Assembly: GCA_000320605.2 (NCBI GenBank)
Contig: KB445809.1
Coordinates: 437,422 to 501,421 of the forward strand
Length of the DNA: 64,000 nucleotides
Direction of reading: 5' to 3'
Origin: Gelatoporia subvermispora B
Lineage: Eukaryota; Basidiomycota; Agaricomycetes; Polyporales; Gelatoporiaceae
Below are positions 13,020-25,416 of this stretch, one piece after another (positions within the stretch are counted from its first letter, which is position 1; each line of letters opens with the position of its first letter). The notes under the pieces were generated by a model. It was not told the DNA's origin, did no database searches, and saw nothing but the letters and a program-made list of their open reading frames with translations. The position numbers and the translations under genes were made by a program.

Positions 13020-16000
13020 TCACGGGGCGACATACTTCCCTAGTCCTGACGCGTAAGATTGGGTCCACTCTATACCGTGAACGAATCTGCTAAGGTCGTA
13101 TATGGTTCTGGACTGTCCAATGACGAGGGTATTGCGTGGACACCATAGACCGATTCGATATTCTCGTGGAACCCACAAGATAAGTTTGCCCTGGGGGCTG
13201 GTGATCCATCCAGACACTGGATCAAAAGACAGTATGTCTCTGTAGTCGTTGATATCATGACCTTCATCAAGTGAATGTATCGAGCACGAGTGCTCTGTGA
13301 TGCACAATGCTGAAGACTGCAGGCTTGAGATGCCTGGACGCAGTATTCAAGGTGAATATGGGCAAGGCTTTATCTGTGAATGGGATACGCACCTCTGCAT
13401 GGGGAAAAGGCAATGAGAGGTGATGTTGCCGTCTTCTGGCTTGTAGTTATGTCCCATACTCGGATCATTGCGTCAGTGGAACCTGTGACCACACACTTCC
13501 CATCTAACGAGAACGCAACGGCTAGAATCCAATGAGTGTGTCCCTTGATTGGGTTCGTCAGCGGTGCTCCCGTTAGCGTATTCCAAACCCGAATGGTCCC
13601 ATCTTTTGAAACTGAGACAAGGCGCCTTCCATCTGACGAGTACGCAATCGCGTTAACCCAGTCGGAGTGTCCTTCTAAGGGCTTCGTCACCAGTTCTCCT
13701 GTTGTTGCGTTCCATATTCGAATTGTCTTGTCGTGTGAAGCTGAGACGATATGGGTTCCGTCCGGTGAGAATATAGTAGATACAACCCAATTGACATGTC
13801 CCTCGAATGGCTTTAAGATAGGCTTCCCTGTTCTTGCGTCCCACAGCCTAATTGTCTTGTCGTGTGAGCCAGACACGACACAGGTTCCATCGGGACAAAA
13901 GGCAACGCTTGTCACAGAGCCAGTGTGCCCCTCAATTGGTTCCATCACCGCCATTCCAGTCAGCGCATCCCATATTATGATCGTTTTGTCTTGGGCACCA
14001 GAAACGACACGGGTGTCATCGGGCGAGAACGCCACAGATTTCACCCAATCGTCATGCCCCTCCAGTGGTCCAAGCTGTAGTTCACCAGTCGTGGCATCCC
14101 ATATCCTGATCGTACGGTCGCTAGAACCAGAGACAATACGATCACCAGCATGCGAAAATGCAACCGACCAGATAGCAGCGGTGTGTCCCCTGAGTGGCTT
14201 CATTATTGGCTCCCCTGTAGCAGCATCCCATAGTCGGAGGGTCTTGTCATGAGAACATGATACGATGCGAGACCCATCTGGCGAATATGCGACGCAATTG
14301 ATCCAGTCTGCGTGCCCATCGAGGAACTTAATCGGTTCGTCGGATGTTGCATCCCAAACCCGGATTGTTCCATCCGCCGATCCAGATACAACACAGGTCC
14401 CGTCGGAAGAGAATGCAACAGATTCAACGATATTGCTGTGGCCCTCGAGAGTGTTGGCGGCCAATTTGCCTGTCGTCGCATTCCACACCTTGACTGTTCT
14501 ATCGCTTGAACCCGAGACTATGCGAAGCCCGTCCGAAGAGAATGCAACGGTACCGATCCAATCTAGATGCGCGTCCGGCAGCTTCAGGAGCGACTCTCCT
14601 GTGAATGCATCCCACACGCAGACTGTTCTGTCGTGCGAGCCAGACGCAACGCGAGTCCCATCCGGTGAGAAAGAGACGGACCAGACACTGCCGATGTGCC
14701 CCCTCAACGGATCCAACAAAGACTCGCCAGTATCAGGATTCCACAATCGGATTGTTCCGTCACTTGATCCGGAGGCGACACGAATACCGTCTGGCGAGCA
14801 GCTAATCGAGTTGACAGGTTTGGTATGTCCCTCCCATGGCTCTGTCAAAGGCTCTCCATCGAATACATCCCATACCCGTATTGTTCTATCATTTGAGCTC
14901 GAAAGAATGCGAGTTCCGTCTGTCGAAAAGACAACACACGTGACTAGGTCGGTGTGTCCTCTCATTGGCGTTAGCATGGGTTGACCCGTCATGGCGTTCC
15001 ACATCCGTATTGTTCCATCATACGAGCCTGAGATGATCATAGTGCAATCCGCGGAGATCGCGACTGACGAAATGGAGTCGGTGTGGCCTTCCATTGACTT
15101 TAGTAGCGCGTCGCCCGTGGCCACGTCCCACACCCTGATCGTTGTGTCGTCCGAGCCAGATACAATACGTCTGCCATCTGACGAGACCGCAACAGATTTG
15201 ATCGCCTTGGTGTGACCTTGCATGTGAAGGAGCGTTCTAGGCGTTGTGGATACACCGCTCGCCTCGAGAACAGGCCTATTCAGAAATCGCGGCCAAAACG
15301 CTACCGCAACTGTGGACGTCCGATGGACAGATGGAAGTACGGAAAGGTATATGTGGGGTACGCTTAGCTCGATAGCGTCTTTTCCTATGATAACGAAGTT
15401 GTTTGCATCGCGAACGAACTTCGTCAGATTCAGGGATGCGGTCCGGCGCTGACGTTGGTGAGCGTGGTCGGAATGGGCACAATAAAGCAGAATAAATATA
15501 ACGCACAACATTATTCGCCGTCATAACCCTCATGAGAAGCTGCGACGCCAGATGGGCTTTTCCCACCGCGCTGAGGACTTCCAACCAAAACAGGAATTTC
15601 TCGCGCAGGACTTTCTCCAGACGTAGAAGTAGCTTTGATAGCCCAGATGCTGTTGTGACATGATGGGGCCAATGCAAGCATGAATATATAAGTTGAACGG
15701 GTAGGACTGCCAGCGTCTGCTGCGCATTGGGAAGATAGGAGGTAGCACAACCCGTAACATTGAAATGAAGTAGATCCGACGACATGACCTTGATGCAGGC
15801 TTGCGCGAGGTCATATTGACCAGACGGGGTGTCAATGAAGAAGTCCTGGGCGCGCTCGCGAGCGGTCAAATAGTCACCGAACGAGGCATGAAAGGTGGAC
15901 ACTGCACCGGTATCGTCCCGTGATGGCATATACACAACAGCGTGCAGAGGATCGAGCATTCCGCGGATTCGTCGGACAGGTATGCCGACAAGTTCGCTTA

Positions 16001-17746
16001 GGGTAGATACACGAAGATGTTCGCGAACAGTGAGGATGATTGCCAATATTCGCTTGGTCATGAATATTTCGTCGGCATCGCGTTCATTCGGGTTCATTGC
16101 TTTGGATAGGATGAAAAAGTACATGTCGTCCAATGCCTTGGTCAATGGTTTGCCGGCGGAAACGAGAAAGGCTGTTAGTTTCTCCAAGCGCTCCACTGGA
16201 TCGTTCCGGACGTATTCCGCGACAGTGAACGCGTAGATGAAGAGCTTCCCCGCAAGTCGCGTCACAGTCTCGATGTCCGTATGTCCAGGCCATTCGACAG
16301 GAAACTCGTATGAAGGATCGGAGCGCTCCCGTGAATCTCTAATATTGTGGAGACGTCGAGATAGGTAGAGCGAGATGTCTGCTTCTACGATGTCCTGCTC
16401 GATATCGTGTAGTCGTACGACATCGTAAAGGTTAGGACGCATGTTGAACTGAGCTCGGATGTACGGTTCCGGCCTGGAAGTGACGAAGAATTTGACAGGG
16501 ATATCGGGGGATTGGGTGATGAGTTCGGATAGTATGACCTCTGTGGCCTTATCATCCGCACATTCGTCCAGGGCGTCTATAACCAAAACCAATGCCGGCG
16601 GTTTGCCGCCGAAGGCTTCGAAAAGAGGCTTCTTGAGCAGACATTCGACCTGAACTTCGAGCCTGGCATGCGCTGCATCTGGTGTCGCTTGCAAGATGTC
16701 GAGTAGTGCCAATTTGTAGAGCCCATTGTGACGCGCCAGAGTCATCGCAAGCGTCGGAATGATGCGCTTGACATCGTCCCGAATTCCTCGTGCGCAGAAG
16801 AAACTTGCACCGAGTAGACCGGCATCACGAAGACTGTGACAAAGCGACCGTGCGATGGCGGACTTGCCCGTGCCTGCCATACCATCAAGCCAGAACACTC
16901 GATGTGTTGACGGATTGCGACTCCAAGAATTTAGATCGAGCAGAAGCTGAACTCGAGTGTTCGCCATGCACGCATCCCCACTTTGAGCGTCAATTGCGGC
17001 ACCTGGGATATGTTCAAGCTTCCCCAGTGCATCTGCAGGTCGTGAGAATGGTCGTAACACCCACACCAGCAATGCTCACTATCTGCAGCAATATTCTCAA
17101 CCTTGAGTTCCGTGTTTAGACTGCAGTCGACCTATATGTTCACATTAGCAACAAGAAACGAGTTATGAACATATAAAGCCTACCCGAAATTTCTCTAGTA
17201 GTGTCGCTAATGTCTCCAAGATATTTTCGAGCTCTTCTATGTCGCTCAAAGCCTTGATGGTACGCTTCAGCTTTCCGCGTCGAATTTTGACTTCAATCAT
17301 GCCCTTGATGGATCCTAGTTCACTTCAGAACCGTTAGATATTGGTATCAGGTTTCGAAATACATCGGCTGACTTTGATAACCGATCAAGGCGCCTTTGAA
17401 TCACGATTGGTATGTCTTGTTGCGTGCTGTACTGAGAGAATATCATCTGGAACCCCTCAATCCTCTGGGATATCTTCAGGAACCCATCTCCCACGTCTCT
17501 GATATTCTACCTCGTCCATTGGTGGGTGTCTCCGGCATAACATCAGGGAAGAGGACGTACGTCCACAAGCTCCATTACTTCCACTATCCCGACAAGAACC
17601 GCCTTTAGAGGAAGGAAGAGATCGGAGCCATCTCGGACGGTCTTCAGCACCTCTTTCAGTACCAGCCACCCAGTCCGCCCCGCAGACGCCTCTCCAGACG
17701 GTTTCTTCGATTTCTCACGCTTCCAAGGTAAGAACGACTTGCTCAT
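13020..17746 (-). CDS. NACHT-WD40 STAND protein (fungal NLR)
   Basis: Fungal NLR-like signal-transducing NTPase; relatives act in non-self recognition and programmed cell death. Start ATG 17746 opens a helical N-terminal region typical of basidiomycete STAND proteins (VLKEVLKTVRDGSDLFLPLK). A helical linker follows in small exons at 17.1-17.5 kb whose borders I did not fix. The NACHT domain has Walker A GMAGTGKSAIARSL, Walker B LVLVIDALDEC and sensor FFVTSRPEPYI. A helical region leads to a 58 nt intron (15449-15506). Then come 14 WD40 repeats, each starting near a GH and ending in (R/I/K)(V/L/I)W(D/N), between about 13.46 and 15.24 kb. After another intron, donor near 13391, a final exon has the C-terminal cap SPQGKLILWVPREYR and ends KYVAP with TGA at 13020. 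No effector domain such as a lipase or HET was recognised. Gene borders are good; the linker exons are uncertain. Confidence 0.88.
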
Positions 17747-18515
17747 AGTGTATGGAATATGCAGAGCGTACGACAGTCGCTGGAGAGGATCGACGAAGTA
17801 GTCAAGGTTGGTGGCAGGACGAGTAGTACGATACGTGCAACTGTGGGCTAGGACCAGATTCACAGCCCTGACAGTCTTACCGCCTAAGGCACAATAGCCG
17901 TTGCCATGAGGCTGTCTGCCCTTTTGGGCGAACGCGTAGGAGCCTCGAGCATAAGATCACGGGGAGCCACATCAGGGCAGTTGACTTATCAGTGTGGGCG
18001 AGAACACACCACCTTCAGGGTAACCCGACGACTTCGGGAGGCGCTACTCAGTGAGCCCCGTCGTCCGTGTATGCTCAACGAACACATGACCTTTATTGAC
18101 ACACACGCCCGTGATTGTCTTTTCGGAGGGGTTGATTGGAATATCACAAACACGGCCATAATGTGCGGGGTCTAAGGGAAGCCGCAGAACATAACTAGAC
18201 CCGGACGGTAGCGTTGATGTCGTTGTGTTGACTCGGCGAATATAAAGTAGACTTGAGTTTACACCAGGAGGGGCGGGTAGAAATCATCGATTATTCTCGT
18301 GCTACAAGTTAGTCCAGACGTAGAAACTAGTGTGTCCATGGAAGCAAAGCAGAAAGGAGTGAACGGTTCGTCGAAACAGGACTCTTAGCATTAGCTGTAG
18401 CCTAGCCGAGTAGCAGTCACATGACCTAGTGATCACGACTTGCCGGGACGACCGCCACCACTGATCAGCATCCCTCCTTCTCCTGCCCGTAACATTCTAG
18501 TTCGCTCATTTGTTG
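17747..18515. other. Divergent promoter region, NLR / AP-1 beta
   Basis: Separates the starts of the NLR (-) and beta-adaptin (+) genes. Short frames only and no domain recognised. It must hold both promoters. Confidence 0.5.
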
Positions 18516-21140
18516 ATGTCTTCTTTTCGTGCGCCTCCACGCAAAGGCGAGAACTTTGAGCTCAGCGCAGACCTCAACAGCGAGTACCGAGAAAAGCGCA
18601 AGGATGCCATCAAGAAGGTCATCGCGAACATGACCGTCGGGAAGGGTGCGCAGGTCTACTATGTATCTGTCCATACAGAGCTGAACATTCGGTTCAGACG
18701 TCAGCGGTCTCTTCCCAGACGTGCTGAAGAACATGCAAACAGATGACCTTGAGCAGAAGAAACTCGTATACCTGTATCTCATGAACTACGCCAAGACACA
18801 GCCCGAACTCGTCATCCTCGCGGTGAACACATTCGTTAAGGACACGGACGACTCGAACCCGCTTGTGCGTGCGCTCGCGATCCGGACGATGGGCTGCCTG
18901 CGCGCGGAGAAGATCATCGACTACCTCTGCGATCCGCTGCAGAAGTGCCTCCGGGACGACAACCCGTACGTGCGCAAGACCGCCGCGCTGTGTGTAGCGA
19001 AGCTGTACGACCTCAAGCCGGAGCTCGTCGTTGAGAACGGCTTTGTGGAGACGCTGCAGGAGATGATCGCGGACAGCAACCCCATGGTGCGCAGCATCCC
19101 CCGTCGCTTCCGATCCCAGGGAACGTCCTGACGGCGACCAGGTCGTTGCAAACACAGTCGCAGCACTCACAGACATCCACATCGCCGCCGTGGCGGCCGG
19201 CTCGTCGCAAGAAGTCTTTGTCATCACGCCCACGATCCTGAACAAGCTCCTCGTCGCGCTGAACGAGTGCTCGGAGTGGGGCCGTGTCGAGATCCTCACC
19301 GCGCTGGCACGATACGAGTCGCCAGACGACCGGGAGAGCGAGCATATCTGCGAACGTGTCGTCCCCCAGCTTCAGCACGCAAATGCCAGCGTCGTTCTTG
19401 GAGCAGTCAAGGTCAGCATAGCGCAAGCGCACTGCCCTTCTCCGTGCTGATCAACCCCGACTTCAGGTCATCATGATCCACATGCGCAACGTGCACTCGG
19501 AGAACCTCACGAAACAGTTCATACGCAAGATGGCTCCTCCGCTCGTCACGCTGCTGTCAAATCCCCCAGAAGTCCAGTGGGTCGCGCTCCGTAACATCAA
19601 TCTCCTCCTCCAAAAGCGACATGACATCCTCTCGAACGAGATGCGTGTGTTCTTCTGCAAGTACAACGACCCGCTGTACGTAAAGGTGGAGAAGCTCGAT
19701 ATCATGGTCCGGCTCGCGGGAGAGAACAACGTCGACGCGCTTCTGAGTGAGCTCAAGGAGTGAGTGTTGTATATTCATTTACAGTGGAGGCGCATACTCA
19801 CGACGATCAGGTATGCGTCTGAAGTGGATGTTGACTTTGTAAGGCGGAGTATCAAGGCGATCGGACAGACAGCAATCAAGATCGACGAGGCAGCGGAACG
19901 GTGTGTAAATGTCTTGCTAGAGCTGATCAACACCCGCGTTAGCTATGTCGTTCAAGAGGCTGTTGTCGTCATGAAGGTATGTGCATACGCCTACACACTG
20001 TAGCATCGTAGCTCAGATAGTGTCAGGATATCTTCCGAAAATATCCCTCGACATACGAAGGTGTCATTCCAACATTGTGCGCAAATCTCGACGAACTAGA
20101 TGAACCCGAAGCGAAGGCATCACTCATCTGGATCATTGGAGAGTATGCGAACAAGATCGACAATGCAGATGAATTGCTCGGCATCTTCGTAGACACGTTT
20201 ACGGAAGAATCCTACCCGGTATGCATGCGTAAAGCAGTGACCAGAAACACCCCTCACGCCACCCCAGGTACAACTACAAACCCTCACAGCGGTCGTCAAG
20301 CTCTACCTGCAGAAGCCAGAGGGCTCACAAGGACTGGTACAGAGCATCTTGAACACTGCAACAAAGGACTGCGACTCTCCAGACGTCAGGGACCGCGCGT
20401 ATATCTACTGGCGGCTGTTGTCAACGGACCCTGGGGCTGCCAAAGTACGTGGCGTCTGTCCCTCCCCTGATACAAACATTCTCATGCATCTGCCAGGCCG
20501 TCGTGCTGTCGCACCGCCCGCCAATCTCGCTACCGCGTACCACGGTCGCCCCTGCGCTCCTGGAGGAGCTGCTATCAGAAATCCCAACGCTCGCAAGTGT
20601 GTATCACAAGCCGGCCGAGACGTTCGTGGGGCGCGGGCGCATCGGCGTCGACTCTGTGCAGCAGCGGAACAGCTCCGAGTGCGTCATTCCCTCCTTCTCT
20701 TCTTCCTTCTTCCACTCTCCCACCTCGGTACGCCTAGCCCGTACGCTGACCACGCTCCCCGTAGGCTCCCCGATGACCGTTCCGCGACGCAAAAGGCACT
20801 CCAGACGGTCGCGGCCGGGCGACAGGCGGAGAACCTGCTTGACTTCGACGACGTGAGCGCCGAGGACGGGCAGCAGCCCTCCGGGCTCGCCGCGACGACC
20901 GTGCTCGCGTCGACGCCCGCCGCGGCGAACCTCCTCTCGGGCACGTCGAGCAACCCGCTCGACGACCTTGTCTCGATCTTTGGTTCGGTCAGTATGACGC
21001 CCGTACAGCCACCGCAGCCTGCGAATGCGCTGGGCGGCTTTGGGTCACCCGTCGCGACGTCGCCGCCGGTGGGCCTCCCCGCCGCGGCGTCGCCCCCCGT
21101 GCAGCAGGCGTCGAGCAATGACCTGCTGGGTTTGTTCTAG
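18516..21140 (+). CDS. apl2: AP-1 complex subunit beta (beta-adaptin)
   Basis: Large subunit of the clathrin adaptor AP-1, acting in trans-Golgi/endosome sorting. Nine exons splice cleanly to 723 residues: 18516-18645, 18698-19086, 19142-19411, 19467-19759, 19811-19976, 20027-20218, 20268-20441, 20497-20678, 20765-21140. The trunk is near-canonical adaptin: [93 protein letters not shown] Pro/Ser/Ala-rich hinge follows with a clathrin-box match LLDFD (about residue 617), and the protein stops at NDLLGLF. No C-terminal ear domain is present; fungal AP-1 beta chains are often short in this way. AP-2 beta is the alternative, but the trunk reads as beta-1. Confidence 0.93.
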
Positions 21141-21534
21141 GTCTACGCCGTATCGTGTTTTATGTTGTATCTGGAGGTTTGTGCAATAGTATATCATTTT
21201 TATTCGGTGGCACGCCGGTTCCATGTGATGATAGATCTCTGTTATGGACGTGTGGTGCGTGACGCTTTTTGATTGGCTGAAACTCGTCTTGCATCGCCCA
21301 GTGGCGACTCACAATGATGAGAGTGGGTCTAGAATCTAGGTCGTGGAGGGTAATTGCAAAACGACGTCGTACACGTTGCTCATCGCCCCATTAAGTTCGC
21401 GACGGATCGCAACACGGCCCTTCGTGCCCGCATGTTTCTGGTTGCTATAAAGCCCGCACGGTTCCGCTGTGTCCCTACAAATACATAATACCCCTTCCAT
21501 AGACATCTTCACCACCATCGTACCGCAAAACATC
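21141..21534 (+). promoter_or_regulatory. Intergenic with TATA box at 21446-21452
   Basis: TATAAAG lies 89 nt upstream of the first serine-rich protein gene. The remainder is the 3' flank of the beta-adaptin gene, and no other gene is seen. Confidence 0.65.
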
Positions 21535-22125
21535 ATGCGCTTCCACGCCCTTACATTCGTTATGCTCGCGGGCATCGTCGCCGGCGTCTCCGCCCAGTCA
21601 TCCTCGGACGCTGCATCGTCATCCCTCATCGTCTCCGCCGGGGAGTCCTCGTGAGTCTAGCATTATCACTCTCTGTGCGTCACTAATCCTTTTTGTCCCT
21701 TTTCCTCCAGGGACATCCCCATCGGCACCGCTTCCGCATCTGCATCCGAGTCGCTCGACTCTTCCGTGGCCGTATCCGGGTCTAGCTCGAGCGTCGTCCC
21801 CACCGCCAGCGCGTCCAGCTCGATCGATGCATCCTCGAGCTCCGCCTCTGTCTCTGCCTCCACCGACTCAGCGTCCGGCTCCGGCACACTCGCGCCCGCG
21901 TCGAGCTCGGGCTCGTCTGTGCCCTCTACTGCGTCCAAGTCCGCCTCGGTGTCCGCGGGCTCCAGCTCGGGCTCGTCCGCTGCGTCCCAGGGAACCGGCA
22001 GCCCGACCAGCGGCGGAAACCCAGCGACAGTGTCGAGCCCGTTCAACGCTGCGCTTGGTGGCGCGCACCCTGGCGTGGGCGTCGCGGTCGGCGCTGGAAT
22101 CGCACTGCTCGCGGCTGCCTTCTAG
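21535..22125 (+). CDS. Serine-rich secreted, probably GPI-anchored protein 1
   Basis: Exons 21535-21650 and 21711-22125 give 176 residues. Signal peptide MRFHALTFVMLAGIVAGVSA is followed directly by QSSSDAASSS. The body is almost entirely Ser/Ala with Thr, Val and Gly, a mucin-like O-glycosylation substrate. The end GVAVGAGIALLAAAF is a short hydrophobic tail after a small-residue region (PFNAALGGAH), as in GPI-signal sequences. No enzyme domain, and no Cys in the mature part. Likely a cell-wall or plasma-membrane mannoprotein-like structural protein. First of three such genes in a row, all plus strand with a splice site soon after the signal peptide. Confidence 0.8.
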
Positions 22126-22737
22126 GCGCCATCATTCGGACGGGTTGGACGTTATGCGACACACATATGGACCTTACATTGCTCGTTTCGATACCCGAAT
22201 TCGCGAGCTGTGGCGTGTGTGGGCGGGATGGACCATTTTTTAACACTTTTAGCTGGGACTCGACTCGATGCGTGTAGGGTGGTGCTAGCCACGGTACGGT
22301 GCCGGACATTCGAGATTTTCGAGATGCCATTAATGCATGCATTGTCTTGATCTTCGTTCTCTGTTCGCGTCGCTGCCTTGTCGCTCCCCGCAAGTGTCTG
22401 AGCTCCTGCCGCGGCGTGTCCTGCACAGTGCGTATCTGCCGTTTCGCCCGTCAAGTCCGTCTCGAAATCCTGGAAGCTCCCTCATAAGGCACGACGCTGC
22501 CCCGAACGAGCACGCATGGAACACCGCCGAGCGGCGAACCGAACAATACAAGGCACGGGCGTGCATACGGTCGAGAACGCGTGCCAAGGGTGTCGCGCGG
22601 GCGACTGCCTGAACGCTTCCGAGCGAGTATGTTGGCAGACTTCGAACGTTCGATACGCTGCTCGCAGTTATAAGCTGCGCCCGCGCGGCGGGGTCTGCAC
22701 CCCCTCGGTCATCCTCGCAGGACACGGTCAGCTTACC
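22126..22737 (+). promoter_or_regulatory. Intergenic with TATA element at 22669-22674
   Basis: TATAAG lies 69 nt upstream of the second serine-rich gene. Overlapping frames on both strands here show no domain and are not called. Confidence 0.5.
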
Positions 22738-23937
22738 ATGCGCCATTTTGCCCTTTCTGTCCTCGCCGTCGTCGGGAGCATCGCTAGCGCGCAGGCGGCG
22801 TGGGTCCCCGCGTCCTCCGCTCCGAGTGCGAGCTCGGCATGGTTCGTCGCAATCTCTTTATATGAGCGTCGATTTGTTGCTGAACTTGGCTCTAGGGATG
22901 CCCCGACCAGTGTGAGCGCGAGCGCGGTCTCAACGTCTGTCGCGGTGCCGTCCTCGTCCGAGCCGCACAGCGCCAGCCATACGAGCGCGCCCGCGTCGCA
23001 CTCGTCCAGCGCGCACTCCGTCGCACCGACGTCCAGCGCGCCCGCGTCCGCGTCGCACTCCGTCGCAAAGTCGTCCACTGCGTCTGCGGTACACTCGTCA
23101 GCGAGCGCAAGTCACTCCGTCGCGCACTCCGCGTCGTCGGCGAAGGCGCTGCCTAGCAGCGCCAGCGCGAGCACAGAGTCCGTCGTGCACTCCACGCCGG
23201 CCTCGCCCTCGCATTCGTCGGAGCCTGCGCCCTCGGTGAGCGTGCCCCACCCAACGGTCAGCGTCGCGCCTGAGCCGACGGAGAGCGCGCCCCACCCGAC
23301 GGTCAGTGTCGCTCCGCCGACGATCAGCGCGCCTGCTCCGACAATCAGCGCACCTGCGCCGACTGTAAGCGACGCGCCGCCGGCGAGCGCGCCCACGAGC
23401 GTCGCATCCGCGCCCTCCGCCCCCGGGTCGAGCGTGGCCGTGCCGACGATCTCTCTCGCTCCGTCGTCGATCCCGGCGTCCATGTCGGTGCCGATTGCGC
23501 CCTCTGGCTCCGCGACCATCTTGTTCCCCAGGTACGCACCGCGCTATCATCCTCAATCACCAGCACCCTGATCAGTGCTTTTTTTATTACCTAGCGTCAG
23601 CGCTCCGTCCGCGTCCTTGTCCGTGGTCCTCTCCTCCGCCTCGCTGTCACTCCCGTCCGTGTCGCTGACCTCTGCCAACGCGTCCGCGACGGCGGTGTCG
23701 GTCTCGTTGAATGTAACTGTTTCGGCCAACGCTACCGTCTCGGCCAACGCGACCAGTTCTGGCGCGACGATCCTGTCCGTCTCAGCATCCCCGACCTCCC
23801 TCTTCCCGGCCAGCGAGACAGATGGCGCGTCCACCAACGCCCTGGCTCAGCCCACAGGCGCTGCAGTCCGCGGGACGCACGTCAGCGGCGCGTTGGCGCT
23901 CGGCGCACTCGTCGGGGTGCTCGCGATGATCCTCTAG
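22738..23937 (+). CDS. Serine/alanine/proline-rich secreted, probably GPI-anchored protein 2
   Basis: Exons 22738-22841, 22896-23531, 23595-23937 give 360 residues. Signal peptide MRHFALSVLAVVGSIASAQA. The centre has Ser/Ala/His-rich segments, then a Pro-rich run with degenerate PTVSVAP and PTISAPA units at about 23250-23370. A Ser/Val-rich region with three NVT/NAT glycosylation sequons follows, and a hydrophobic C-tail (GALALGALVGVLAMIL) fits a GPI signal. Intron 1 (22842-22895) is 54 nt, a multiple of three, without an in-frame stop, and has the weak donor GTTCGT. A retained form would add 18 residues. Confidence 0.78.
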
Positions 23938-24615
23938 ACCCTGAGACGATAATACGAATTTTTCGAACGCTTATTTCTTGGACATGTTCGGCGACGATGA
24001 GTTCGATGACGCACTTTCACGTGTTTATGTTACGGACCGTCGTGATGTTGTAATGGCTTGTAGAGACGGACGGTGCATGATGATACATATTTGCAGTAAC
24101 CAGTTGTTGCTTGTTGCCAACTCGTGCGTCAGTGTGCCTTTGACACCTCTGTCAGCGATTCGATGGAGTTCCTAGATCACATGCCATGATCCCAGTCACG
24201 TTGCGCGCTCACCCGTGCCCGCGACCCGTCGCATCTTCGGAAAATCGGGAGCGTGACGACGGGCATTGCAGCCCTGCGCGGAGTCCAGTGCCCGCACCGG
24301 AGCACGCAGGGCACCCTGGGCTCTTCACGGACGACCGGACGTTGTGCAGGCCATTTCAAGCCGCGAATCTGTCCCGGAATGGAATTCCGCGCAGATTAGC
24401 CGGCCTGCTCCCACCATCAAGCCTCCATCCGGTGCAGACATGTCCAGAAGGCGAGTGCACGCTGTCCGTCCAGGCTGTAGCGCCAAGTGTGGCCTCAGCC
24501 CGCGGGCCCTGAGCGCGATGGATATAAGGAGCCCATCGATGTCTCGGCGTCCCCGCATTTTTCTCGCCTCGCGTTCCTTGTTCGAATCAGTTGTATTTTC
24601 TGCCCGCTAGGCAGC
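23938..24615 (+). promoter_or_regulatory. Intergenic with TATA element at 24523-24528
   Basis: TATAAG lies 93 nt before the third serine-rich gene. I see no other gene in this stretch. Confidence 0.5.
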
Positions 24616-25416
24616 ATGCGTCTCACCGCCGTTCCTTTCATCGTTCTCGCCGCGTGCGCCGCCGGCACCCAGGGAGCCGTCCTCGAAACGTGCGTCTTCC
24701 TATTGAAAAAGTAGCTTTCCTCGCGGTGTGCTCACCGCAGACGCAGGACCGACGTGCCGAGCTCCAGCTTGTCGTTTAGCTCTGCGCACAGCATCGAGCC
24801 CTCCCCGCCCATCTCCTTCTCGGCGGCTTCTTCGGCTTCCTTGTCGACGCCGGTCTCCCCCTCGTCCTCCGCGTCAACGCCGGTCAGCGAGTCTTCCTCC
24901 GCGTCGACGCCGCGCACGGAGTCCTCCGTAAGCACGCCGCGTGAGTCCTCCTCTGCCTCGACTCCGCACGAGTCCTCCTCCGCCTCAACGCCCCGCTCCT
25001 CCTCCCCAGTCTCCGCCCCCGGCTCGTCCTCCTCCGCAACCACGCCAGGCGTCACCGAGTCCTCTTCCGCCTCCACACCCGGCGTCACCGAGTCCTCCTC
25101 CTCCACCCCTATTGCCACCGAGTCCTCTGCCTCGACGCCCGCCGTCTCGTCCTCGGTCAGCGTCACCACGCCTGCGCCGGCCTCCTCGTCCTCTGACACC
25201 GTCCCCGTGCTCTCGGGCGCCTCCGGCTCGACACTCACCGCGCCCGGAACGCCCTCCTCGTCCTCCCAAGGCTCGCTCTCGCTCCCCACCAACGGCAGCC
25301 CTACGGACGGCACCGCGCCCCCCGCGACGAGCTCGGGTGCGGCCGTCGGCGGTTCGTACGCCAACACGGCCTTGGCCATCCTTGCTGGTGTCGGTATCTT
25401 TGCCGTCGCGATCTAA
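24616..25416 (+). CDS. Serine/threonine/proline-rich secreted, probably GPI-anchored protein 3
   Basis: Exon 1 is 24616-24689, with signal peptide MRLTAVPFIVLAACAAGTQG. Exon 2 begins at 24747 (ACGCAG acceptor, giving 247 residues) or at 24741 (249 residues) and ends at 25416. Between about 24.85 and 25.15 kb the protein is built of 8-12 residue units related to ESSSASTP, with a perfect tandem of PGVTESSS-type units near 25.04-25.10 kb. The C-tail ALAILAGVGIFAVAI after a GG/SY region fits a GPI signal. A wall or surface protein is likely. The encoded repeat is prone to length change by slippage or unequal crossing over. Confidence 0.78.

Noticed and set aside
13536..14984. Two plus-strand frames of about 240 codons opposite the WD40 repeats
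   Set aside because: They are antisense shadows of the repeat array. Their own apparent repeats simply mirror the WD40 units, with no start context or domain.
22892..23556. Long minus-strand frames rich in Arg/Gly/Ala across serine-rich gene 2
   Set aside because: Composition is the reverse complement of GC-rich Ser/Ala codons, and the plus-strand model has signal peptide, introns and GPI tail.
24732..25379. 215-codon Glu/Val-rich minus-strand frame opposite serine-rich gene 3
   Set aside because: Shadow of TCC/TCG serine codons (GGA/CGA on the other strand). No promoter or splice support.
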